DNA of 14,755 bases from contig DDTM01000100.1 in NCBI GenBank assembly GCA_002344075.1, positions 1 through 14,755 of the forward strand. The letters are read 5' to 3'. Origin of the DNA: Bacteroidetes bacterium UBA2364 (lineage in GTDB: Bacteria; Bacteroidota; Rhodothermia; Rhodothermales; UBA2364). Both the position numbers and the translations under genes were made by a program. Below the pieces are notes generated by a model. The model ran no database searches. It worked only from the letters and a program-made list of their open reading frames with translations, and was not told the origin of the DNA. Positions 1 through 8,100 of this stretch are shown one piece after another (position 1 is the stretch's first letter; each line of letters begins with the position of its first letter).

Positions 1-111
1 TTTCGGGTTTTTTGAACGTGGAAAGGTCCGTCTGGTGGCAGGTTAACCCATTCGCGTCCGCCAACCCTTGACCTGAAGGCGTTACCCAACCCTATTTAAT
101 CCCATAATCTC

Positions 112-909
112 ATGTTCAGAACAATAGGTAGCAAAATTGCCGATAAGTACACGATTCTGGAAGCGTTAGGGCAGGGCGGATTTGCGTGTACGTACTTGGC
201 GACTGATCCGCACGGCGTCCAGAAAGTTTTAAAGGAATGTTTTCGGGCAGACCTCGTCTCGCGTAAAGACGACTTGGTCTTGCCACTTCCAGGCCAAGGA
301 ACTGCGTGGGATGAGGAAAGAGAATACTTCAAGCAAGAATACACACGTGCCTATTGTGTAAATCATAAACATGTTGTGCGGGTGGAGGACTTGGTGGAGG
401 ACAAAGGCACATGGTTTATGATTATGCGGTATTACGAAGGCGACACCCTGTCTGAATATATGAAGCGGCAACCGAATAAGCGCATCAACGAAGCGGAGAT
501 GATCCCGCTGATGCAAAAAATCCTGAGCGGTGTCGTTGCCATTCATGAAAAAAACATCATACATCGGGATATTAAGCCACAAAACATCATCATGACGCCC
601 GATAATGGGAGGCTTGAGCCTGTGATTATTGATTTTGGGGCATCGTTTGTCATTGGCCAGCCGGATCGGCAAAACGGAATCGTGGCTACGCCGCCCTATG
701 CCGCCATCGAACAACAAAATCCGACGTATCCGGTTGGTTTTCATACAGATGTTTACGCGCTTGGGGTAACGGCTTACGAGATGCTTACGGGGGAATTGCC
801 TCAGGATGCGGAGTATCGTCACGAGAACAAGCTTCCCTTAGATTGGGGGAACGTGCTGGTTTCGGATGCTATGCGCGATTGGATTGAATGCGCCACGGCC
901 GTTGATTAA
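112..909 (+). CDS. Ser/Thr protein kinase, catalytic core (5' part of a split receptor kinase)
   Basis: This cytoplasmic kinase core of 265 residues transfers phosphate from ATP to Ser/Thr of unknown substrates. The order of motifs is canonical: glycine-rich loop GQGGFACTYL (20-29), beta-3 lysine K41, probable alpha-C glutamate E76, catalytic loop HRDIKPQN (151-158; D153, K155, N158), DFG (174-176), a PPYAAIEQ segment (194-201) in place of the APE motif, and the helix-F Asp in DVYALG (D213). All catalytic residues are present, so the core should be active if it folds. The frame ends at ...ATAVD, exactly where kinases continue DPxxRF. The missing RFGNAQAMLNAL-like end lies at the start of the next frame, which also supplies the membrane helix. 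ATG 112 is chosen because it places the glycine loop about 20 residues in, and no Shine-Dalgarno is seen. The kinase assignment is firm; whether the split gene is functional is open. Confidence 0.93.
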   Translation: MFRTIGSKIADKYTILEALGQGGFACTYLATDPHGVQKVLKECFRADLVSRKDDLVLPLPGQGTAWDEEREYFKQEYTRAYCVNHKHVVRVEDLVEDKGTWFMIMRYYEGDTLSEYMKRQPNKRINEAEMIPLMQKILSGVVAIHEKNIIHRDIKPQNIIMTPDNGRLEPVIIDFGASFVIGQPDRQNGIVATPPYAAIEQQNPTYPVGFHTDVYALGVTAYEMLTGELPQDAEYRHENKLPLDWGNVLVSDAMRDWIECATAVD

Positions 910-944
910 TCATACACCAGCTCAGACCTAAACACCATTGATTA
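902..944 (+). repeat. Direct repeat TTGATTA flanking the kinase interruption
   Basis: TTGATTA occurs at 902-908 and again at 938-944, 36 nt apart, and bounds the segment that breaks the kinase. The first copy supplies the TAA stop of the upstream frame (907-909). The second runs into the ATG of the downstream frame (944). The first copy also overlaps a perfect 10-bp palindrome, TGATTAATCA (903-912). Removing one repeat unit would not restore the frame by itself, because the two frames differ by one register. The segment is therefore a diverged insertion or a short neo-intergenic spacer, not a clean duplication. Confidence 0.6.
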
Positions 945-1981
945 TGAAACGATTTGGTAATGCTCAGGCTATGTTAAATGCTTTGAACGTAAATCAAAAG
1001 CAGGCTCCCAGCCCTTCCCCCACGATCATTGTTCCACCGAAGGTAAATCCGGTGCCGGAAAAGCCCAAGGAGCCTTGGGGAAAAAAGCTCAAACGATGGG
1101 GTAAAAAGGGACTCACGGCAATTATGGTTATGGCGGTTTTGAAGGTAATCATCCCCTTTCTTGCGCCCGTGGGCGATCCTTTGGAGCAGGTGAAGGGCGC
1201 CGAAAATATGATGGAGGCATGTGGGAAATCAGACCTTCCTTCAGAACGAGAACGTTTGTTTGCGGAGGCCAAAACAACGTATGAAAACACGCTGGAGGAA
1301 ATCAGGGGTGTTGATGAAAAATCATGGTACTCCCTCCGCTCGTGGTTGCAAAAAATGCAAGTGGTCGTGTATAGCGAAACGGAGTATCAGGTGGCAAAGG
1401 CTGCGGCATACTATGGATTGGGTAGATTGTATGATCCTGACAGAACCAAGCCCCGCGAATGCGTTCAGAACGATACCAAGAAAGCGGGATTTTATTATAA
1501 GGAGAATGTTGAAATCAGCAAACCCCTTAGTGCTAATGACCAGACAAGCGCACGTTATCCACGTGCGATGTATAATATAGCGGAAAACGAGATGAACGAG
1601 GAAAAAGCGCCTGAAAAAGCAGAGGAGCGGTTGAAGGCGTTGTTGGAAGCATATCCTAAAGATGTGGGTGCCAAGCGCAAACTGATTTGGCTGTATTATA
1701 CATGGATTTATCCGGATCCTCAAGGCGAAGCTTACAAGGATTACTATGAGCCGCTTTCTGAGGCCAAAAAAATATCTATCCAACAAAACCGCCGAGAATA
1801 TGTTGCGCGAATCGTTGAATACCTCAATGATTTAGGACATGAACGTACCCCCCAAGAGCAATGCGCGCTGATTGCCATCAAACAAAAGGAAGGACAGGTG
1901 CGGGATCTACAAGAAGCAGACCGGCTTTGCCGTAGCCTTGAGGGGACGAAGCCCGTTTGCCCTGTGTGCCCCGCAAATTAA
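944..1981 (+). CDS. Kinase C-terminal end, linker, membrane helix and extracytoplasmic helical domain (3' part of the split kinase)
   Basis: This 345-residue protein has no catalytic motifs. It starts MKRFGNAQAMLNAL, which matches the last helix of a protein kinase (DPxxRF-x-A-xx-AL). It continues with a Pro/Lys-rich cytoplasmic linker (about 21-48), a basic stretch and a membrane helix (about 57-75). The outer domain of about 270 residues is helical and rich in Ala/Tyr/Glu, with TPR-like stretches (for example KAAAYYGLGRLY and AEERLKALLEAYPKDVGA). The sequence ends in CPVCPAN. The layout kinase, linker, helix, extracytoplasmic repeats is the usual one for bacterial receptor kinases, so this is read as the sensor half of the upstream kinase. 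ATG 944 is preferred over TTG 938. The spacing to the previous stop is 34 nt. The TPR assignment is by eye and uncertain; the membrane helix is clear. Confidence 0.8.
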   Translation: MKRFGNAQAMLNALNVNQKQAPSPSPTIIVPPKVNPVPEKPKEPWGKKLKRWGKKGLTAIMVMAVLKVIIPFLAPVGDPLEQVKGAENMMEACGKSDLPSERERLFAEAKTTYENTLEEIRGVDEKSWYSLRSWLQKMQVVVYSETEYQVAKAAAYYGLGRLYDPDRTKPRECVQNDTKKAGFYYKENVEISKPLSANDQTSARYPRAMYNIAENEMNEEKAPEKAEERLKALLEAYPKDVGAKRKLIWLYYTWIYPDPQGEAYKDYYEPLSEAKKISIQQNRREYVARIVEYLNDLGHERTPQEQCALIAIKQKEGQVRDLQEADRLCRSLEGTKPVCPVCPAN

Positions 1982-2111
1982 CCATTGGGGTCTCGGAAAG
2001 CCTCAAGCGAGGAACGTTGGTGAGTGTGAAGAGATGCTACAACAGCCAAACCGCGCATTCGGGAGGTCTAAAGGCGATATGATGAGAGTGCTCTCTATGT
2101 GTACGGTAATT

Positions 2112-2173
2112 TCATCAGCAGCCGTAACTGCAAAAGGCTATCCACACACAACGTAGATAGCCTTTTCTGATGA
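2112..2173. terminator. Hairpin between convergent genes, probable bidirectional terminator
   Basis: A perfect 11-bp inverted repeat, AAAAGGCTATC (2132-2142) and GATAGCCTTTT (2156-2166), surrounds a 13-nt loop. An outer pair, TCATCAG (2112-2118) and CTGATGA (2167-2173), could extend it across a 13-nt bulge on the left arm. It lies between two convergent genes ending at 1981 and 2194. The A-run on one arm and T-run on the other give a short U stretch in both directions, as expected for a shared terminator. The T-tracts are only four long, so efficiency is uncertain. Confidence 0.72.
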
Positions 2174-2193
2174 TATGAGCGAGAGGAGCACGT

Positions 2194-2871
2194 TTAGCGT
2201 GGATCTTCGATGAGCTTCCCCAAGCGAAACGTAATGTTATTGCTTTGTCGTCGTTCAACCGATTCCGTGCGGCGTTTTACCGAAGGCTGGGCGGTGTAAC
2301 AACGTGGTTTGGTTGGCGTGCAAGAGGTTGGCTTGGAAGAGGTATTGGGTTTTGTGCGTCTCCTATTACTACTATTACCACGACTATTGGATGCTGGTGG
2401 GCGTGTTGGCGTATGCGTACGCTCATACGCACGGATGCGATCCACGTAAAATTTGTCCACATGGTATGCCACCAATAAATACTTCCGGTATTTGCCGTTT
2501 CGCAATTGACATGTTTCGGAGGCGGCTAAATTACGCAACCCAACCAGTTCTTCTTGGACGGAAAAGCGCGTGACTTCTTCCAACGTGACCAAATCAATAT
2601 GATCCGCGCCTTGTACCACTTCTTGGTTGTAGCTATCCACACGCAGTTTTACGGATTGCGCAATGGCTAAGGCTGCATTCTGAAAAGCACGCTCCCGAAC
2701 CTTGGAAATTTCGCTGGACTCGCCAACCCCAACTCGCACGATCCATCCTTCTGGTGCGTCTTTATCAAAATCAAGATCGTTTGCCCACGAAGGTTCCCTA
2801 CAATCTTGTGCATATAGCAGGCTAAACACACTACTGAACAAGAAACTGAAAAAATAAATGACTTGTTTCAT
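2194..2871 (-). CDS. Exported LPP20-like protein with basic C-terminal tail
   Basis: This 225-residue protein has a signal peptide (1-21, ending SLLYA before Gln) without a lipobox, so it is probably periplasmic or exported. Residues about 27-145 resemble the LPP20 module found in bacterial envelope lipoproteins: an Ala-rich helix (RAFQNAALAIAQSVKLRV, 61-78) followed by a Tyr-rich strand pair (NGKYRKYLLVAYHVDKFYV, 125-143). A low-complexity tail from about 150 is rich in Arg, Lys, Ser, Thr and Pro. The same module heads the divergently transcribed gene starting at 3020, so the two may act together. The molecular function of LPP20 modules is not established. ATG 2871 starts the signal peptide directly. 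Confidence 0.75.
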   Translation of the reverse strand: MKQVIYFFSFLFSSVFSLLYAQDCREPSWANDLDFDKDAPEGWIVRVGVGESSEISKVRERAFQNAALAIAQSVKLRVDSYNQEVVQGADHIDLVTLEEVTRFSVQEELVGLRNLAASETCQLRNGKYRKYLLVAYHVDKFYVDRIRAYERTHTPTRPPASNSRGNSSNRRRTKPNTSSKPTSCTPTKPRCYTAQPSVKRRTESVERRQSNNITFRLGKLIEDPR

Positions 2872-3019
2872 GGCTTTAAACTTGTGATTGGTTTAGAATA
2901 AGGGGTGTAATGGAAATATATCAAAAAAAAATTCCATAAAACATTACTATAAATTGCTATAGTAAGACCTTTATGAATGCCGTATAATGGTGCGACATCC
3001 TAATAGATCAGAAAACGAA
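2872..3019. promoter_or_regulatory. Divergent promoter region with 22-bp palindrome
   Basis: This AT-rich 148-nt gap separates two divergent genes and must hold both promoters. It contains a perfect inverted repeat, TTACTATA (2944-2951), 6-nt spacer, TATAGTAA (2958-2965), which could be an operator for a dimeric regulator. A second looser pair, ATGGAA (2910-2915) and TTCCAT (2932-2937), brackets a run of nine A (2923-2931). No convincing match to the Bacteroidota -7 element TAnnTTTG was found on either strand, so the exact start sites are not assigned. Confidence 0.45.
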
Positions 3020-4483
3020 ATGAAAAAAAATGTCTTACTACTATGTTTCTATCCCTTATGGGTGTGGGCGCAAAATCCATGTCCGTCATCTGATATGACT
3101 TCTTATTGGAATGCAAAATATAGCGCCAATCAATACCTAAAGGGGCAAGCAGAAGCGGCCACCGAGCAGAATGCCCGTAGGGCTGCTTCATCGGAATTGG
3201 CTTCAACACTTCAGTTACGGGTGTCTCAACAGGTAAGAGAGGATTTTAGGGAGGATGCTGTTGGCTCGCAGTTGCTGTCCACAAGCACAGGGTTATTTGA
3301 GTCTGATCTCGTGCTTCCGGCGCATACGTTTGAGGTCTGCCGTAAACGAGACGATGGATATCATGTTTTTGTTTTTATAGAAAGGGCGCGGCTCATTCAG
3401 TATTACCGCACGAAAATACAGGATATCAATAGGGAATTAAGCAGTCTGACGCTTGGGACGGTTAATCCGCCTTCGCAGGCCAAGTACAATACGTATCTAA
3501 AAGCCCTGAGCCTATTGAAGAACGCGCATTTTTATCGCTCCATTCTGGTTGCCCTCGGTGTACAAAGCCCTAACATCACCTTTCTCCGAACCTTCACACA
3601 AATGGAATTGGATACAAAACGATTAAGCAGTCTGGTACCTATTAAAACTGTTCCTGACCTTGCCAGAGAATTGATGCGCCAGCTTGCAGAAACATCTGCT
3701 ATTCCTCCCGGAGCATCTATTCGGTTAAAATCTTTCACAGCGCTTGGTCTGCCTGAAAATATATGGGTGAATCCGTTTTCTGACATGCTCATGACTGACC
3801 TAATAATAGAGGCGAAAAAGAACGTTTGGAACCTCAAGAAAGATATTTCGGATATTGAAAACGTATCCTATGAAATACAAGGCAGCTATCGTTTGACGGG
3901 AGATGAACTCATCGTTGAATTGCTCGCAACAGGTCAGGTTTTGTCGAGGGCAAACCTACGGGTGTATCTCAGTAAAACTGAAATATCCAAAACCCTTTTT
4001 GAACAACCCTCCATCTTGCCTGACCAACATATTCTGGCTGAAACCCGCGAGCGAAACGGGCTGACGATTCGGGTCACAACCAATAAAGGCGTGAATAGTC
4101 CGGTTTTCTATGATCGAGATTCTTTGAAGGTTCTGGTTAAGGTAAACAAGCCTGCATGGGTACATTTGATCTATCGAGATGCCGATGGCAATCATTTTCT
4201 TTTGGGAGGACAAACTCCGCAAAAAATCACGCAAGCGGAAATAAATCAATGGGTGCGCATCGAAAAACAAATGGTCTTTGGAAACCCGCCTTACGGAAAT
4301 GAAAGTTTATACGCCGTTGCCACCGAAGATCAATTCAGCCTCAGGTGTCAGACCATTCCTTTGGGCAATAATGACAAAATTATGAACCTGAGCAATTGTC
4401 TGCCGAGCCTTAGAGGTGCGCCCAATGTGGTTATTGCAGATGCGCACATTCCCATCATCACCAGAAAGAACCGACTCCGATGA
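3020..4483 (+). CDS. Exported LPP20-like / DUF4384 domain protein
   Basis: This 487-residue protein starts with a signal peptide (MKKNVLLLCFYPLWVWA, then Gln). An upstream in-frame ATG at 2987 would add 11 polar residues before the signal peptide, so ATG 3020 is preferred. Residues about 30-131 form an LPP20-like module (Ala-rich helix 48-68, Tyr-rich strands 105-130). Residues about 225-320 alternate strands and helices in a pattern reminiscent of FlgO/CsgG-type domains; this is only a suggestion. Residues about 346-436 match DUF4384: TTNKGVNSPV (353-362), a VHLIYRDADGNHFLL strand pair, then NPPYGNESLYAVAT. In other bacteria DUF4384 often accompanies Ser/Thr kinases and envelope proteins, where it is thought to be an interaction domain. 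It is the first gene of a co-directional set with the small DUF4384 lipoprotein and the SEDS-PBP fusion. Confidence 0.8.
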   Translation: MKKNVLLLCFYPLWVWAQNPCPSSDMTSYWNAKYSANQYLKGQAEAATEQNARRAASSELASTLQLRVSQQVREDFREDAVGSQLLSTSTGLFESDLVLPAHTFEVCRKRDDGYHVFVFIERARLIQYYRTKIQDINRELSSLTLGTVNPPSQAKYNTYLKALSLLKNAHFYRSILVALGVQSPNITFLRTFTQMELDTKRLSSLVPIKTVPDLARELMRQLAETSAIPPGASIRLKSFTALGLPENIWVNPFSDMLMTDLIIEAKKNVWNLKKDISDIENVSYEIQGSYRLTGDELIVELLATGQVLSRANLRVYLSKTEISKTLFEQPSILPDQHILAETRERNGLTIRVTTNKGVNSPVFYDRDSLKVLVKVNKPAWVHLIYRDADGNHFLLGGQTPQKITQAEINQWVRIEKQMVFGNPPYGNESLYAVATEDQFSLRCQTIPLGNNDKIMNLSNCLPSLRGAPNVVIADAHIPIITRKNRLR

Positions 4484-4593
4484 CAGATCGAATTTTCCAC
4501 CTTTGGGATTAAACGCAGTTGCCAACTATCACGAACGCTCGTGGCTTTGGGGATACGACCTTAGCCAGAACCCTTTAATCTATAGAGATTGTC

Positions 4594-5121
4594 ATGAAAA
4601 AAATCTCAGTACCTCTCCTGACCCTCCTGTTCTTCGGTGTGATGCTCTTTACGCACGTGGGATGTACATCCGAACGCTTCAAAGCTGTAAAAGCTTTTTA
4701 CATTCAAGATTGCCGAGGCGTGTGCTTGGCTGCCCGAACGGATAAAGGGGTTAATACACCGGTATATAAAAAAGGTGAAGACTTGATTATACACTTCAAA
4801 ACCAAACAACTTGCTTATATTTCGGTTTTGTATAAAGACGTGGAAGGTGTTTGGTATGTGTTGGGGTATAATCATCCGAATACAAACCCTAATTTAGTTA
4901 ATAAGTGGCTCCAATTGCCTTCAAAATTAACTTTTATGTACGAGCCATATGGACGCGAAGAAATTCGGGTAATTGCCACTTCCGAGCGCATGATGGAGTG
5001 CTCCACAGAAAGTATTGGTAACGGTAGCATGGTTGTGCTCGATCCGGATACTTGTATGATGGGGATCCGCCACACCAATGGCTATAGCGAGGTTTCCATA
5101 CCTATTAAAACAACTCCATAA
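4594..5121 (+). CDS. Small DUF4384-like lipoprotein
   Basis: This 175-residue protein has a lipoprotein signal (1-23) with a lipobox-like HVGC and lipidation Cys at C24, so it is probably membrane-anchored outside the cytoplasm. His at -3 is unusual for a lipobox. The rest is essentially one DUF4384 unit paralogous to the C-terminal region of the gene before it: RTDKGVNTPVYKKGEDL here against TTNKGVNSPVFYDRDSL there, YISVLYKDVEGVWYVLG against VHLIYRDADGNHFLLGG, PYGREEIRVIAT against PYGNESLYAVAT, and a shared ending with a Cys and a final (S/H)IPI. The gene lies 110 nt after the larger paralog and 43 nt before the SEDS-PBP gene, consistent with one operon. Its function is unknown; an envelope adaptor is plausible. 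Confidence 0.78.
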   Translation: MKKISVPLLTLLFFGVMLFTHVGCTSERFKAVKAFYIQDCRGVCLAARTDKGVNTPVYKKGEDLIIHFKTKQLAYISVLYKDVEGVWYVLGYNHPNTNPNLVNKWLQLPSKLTFMYEPYGREEIRVIATSERMMECSTESIGNGSMVVLDPDTCMMGIRHTNGYSEVSIPIKTTP

Positions 5122-5164
5122 CCTCCTTCTATTGTTTCCCGGACTTTTTTATTGACCAGTATCT

Positions 5165-8100
5165 ATGATGTTCTCACCTGCATCCAAACGGAAATTAGAA
5201 TTTCGGCTTCTTTTACTGGGGTCGTTGATTTATATCACGCTCTTGTGGCTCGCATATGAGGGGCAAACCAAACACTTTGTTGAAGAAGAAAATCGGATTG
5301 TGTCAGACGGGCAAGACAAGGCTGATCAATTACTCCTGAATTTGAACAACGTTGAAAATGATGGGCAGGTTCGTGATCATATGACAGGGCTTGAATTAAC
5401 AGAAGATCGAACCTTTGCTGCCCGTAAAATCTTTCAATACCTGCAAAACCATAAAATATCTAGCATAAAGGATTTGCTTAAAATCCGATTTACAGAAGGC
5501 GAGCTCAGGCAACTTAATTTTTCATCCAATAGCGAGTTTGGTAAAAAAATTGCCATACAAGATAGTACCCAGTTTTTGCAAAGCGACTCTCTTGGGTTTG
5601 TACCCATTGACAATCTTAATGCAAAAAATAAATCTTTTAATACTAAAAAAAATGTAATAGAAGAAGTTGGCACTTTTTCTATTCATGGACGTGTTGTATT
5701 GCAGTCTAAGTCGCGAAATGGGCAAGGAGAAGCACTCGCTGGCTTTCCTGTTGTTTTGTATCATACACAGAAAGATTCCGTTCTAACCGATGCGGAGGGA
5801 AAATTTGAATTTAGGAATTTGTCCAGTCAGGAAGTTTATAAAGTTGGCCCCAGTTTGTTTTCAAATTGTCTCAAAAATACACGCATGCCTTGTGCCTTCG
5901 AGCTTGAGGGCCTGCCTGAGCGATTTGCGCTAATTCAAGCTGGAAATAAAAAGGACGTGGAGGTAAATTTTGTAGGTAAGCGCTTGGTGGTAATAGATCG
6001 GAATATGCTCTTGAAAATGTCGGATAATTGGATTGTCCGCACTCCGCAAGATTATCGTCGGAATTTATTTATTTGGGGTATATGCCTGTACTTGTTGGTT
6101 ATTTATGTAGTGCATGTGTTGTGGCGTTTAGGATTTAAACCTCAAAAAAACTTCCCTTTCATCAGTCTCAAAAACGAACCGAGTGCCGTAGATCCTTTTT
6201 TACTTCCTATTTTTCATCTGCTCACAGGTATGGGGATTGCCTTGATGGTAAGCCTTCGTGATCCTTTACGGCAGGAATTGTTATTTGCGGATTTTGCGAG
6301 TGGGGTTTTGATGGGCATTTTAGGTTTATGGTTACTCAGCCTTGTCCGGTTTCAAAAAATATTTGCACCCTTCTCCAAGAAAATACTGAGTTTACAGCAA
6401 TCCAATCTGTTTCGATTGTGGACGCCTGCAATGGTCGCCTTATTGCTTTTTGTTCTTTTAGCGGTTGCGGGGCACGGGCCTGGTGGTACGAAAGTTAATT
6501 TGTGGATATTTCAACCTTCTGAATTTATTAAACTGGGGATCGTTTTCTTTTTAGCAGGGTATTTTTCCCTCCGATGGGAGGAGCTTCGGGTACACCGAAC
6601 AGATGTTGGTTGGCTCAAAAAGGTACCTACCTTAAAAACGTGGATTGATCATCACGCCTATCGTTATGAAATGCCACGTGGGCAGCATGTATTACCGGTG
6701 CTTTTGGTAATGGCTGTTTTCGTGCTCATGTTTTACTTTATGAAAGACATGGGGCCTGCAATGATCATTATGTTTACGTTTCTGGTTCTGTATGCCATTG
6801 CGCGGAAAAAATATGTTGCACTTTTATTCGGGGTTTTCTTTTATGGATTCGGGCTGTATGTAATTTATTGGATGCCGACCACTTTTAAAACCTTCTATAC
6901 GCGTATTGCAATGATGCTAAGCCCGTGGGATAATTTTGAGTTGGGCGGCGAGCATCTTGCGCAAGGGTTTTGGGCACTTTCTTCCGGCGGATGGTTTGGT
7001 ATGGGGTTAGGATTAGGCGCACCGGAAGTTGTACCAGCAGCGCATACCGATATGGTGCTGCCTGCATTAGGAGAAGAATTGGGCTTTTTGGGATTAATGG
7101 CCGTCATTAGCTTATTTATTTTGCTTTTTTTACGAGGTATTAAGATTGCACGTGAAGGAATTGTACAAGGCACCTATGCTTATTTTTTGGCATTAGGTAT
7201 TACGTTGTTAATGACCATCGAAATCTTGCTGATTTTATCCGGTGTATTGGGCTTCTTGCCGCTTTCGGGCGTCGTGACACCTTTTATTTCCAGTGGTAAG
7301 TCCTCAATGATTGTAAATGGAATTATTCTGGGCATATTGGCAGGTATTTCTGGAGAAACATATTTGATTCAAAAAGAAGTACCAGAAAGAAATATATATT
7401 CACAGCCTGTATGGCTTCAATTTGCATCAGGGCAACGATTTCTGACATGGGGAATCTTGGTTTTTTGGGCTTTATTGGGATTTAGGCTTCTTTGGATTCA
7501 AGGTATTAAAAGTGATGAATGGCTGGTCAAGCCTGCCTTAGTGAAAATGGAGGGTGACTTTAGACGATTTAAACAAAATCCAAGAATTGCACTCTTGTTG
7601 GAGAAATTTCCACGTGGGACTATTCGGGATCAGAATGGGGTGCCACTTGCTGTTTCGGATTGCCAAATCTTGCGTGATTATGCCCAAACCGACTCAACCA
7701 TGTTGAACCCCAATTGGGGCGTGGATTTGGATCAGGACTGTCTTGCACCTAATGGGCGTATTTATCCTTTTAAAGAGCATACCTTTTTTCTGCTGGGTGA
7801 TTACAATACCCGAGTAAAAGCAGGGTATCCTGCGGCGCAATATTTGGAATACGATTTGGAAACGAGTGCTTACTTGAGCGGGTTAACGCTTTCTAAGGGA
7901 TTCCGAACAGTCGAGATGATTTTGAACAACAAGTCTGATTCTATCAAGGTACAACGTGAGCGTTATGATTACCGTGAGTTGGTTCCTTTACTTCGTGCAC
8001 AAGATCGTTATCCCTATTACGGTAAAGCGGGTGAACTGGCAACCCGAAAACGAGACCTTACCCTGACGACGGATATTCGCTTACAGATTGAAGCAGGAAG

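Noticed and set aside
68..100. TTGACC (68-73) and TATTTAAT (93-100) as a promoter for the kinase
   Set aside because: The 19-nt spacing is long, and neither the sequence nor the lineage's usual TAnnTTTG element fits well.
2245..2573. Several open frames on both strands over the basic tail of the LPP20-like gene
   Set aside because: The LPP20-like frame continues from a clear signal peptide through this region; the others have no start context or similarity and reflect the low-complexity sequence.
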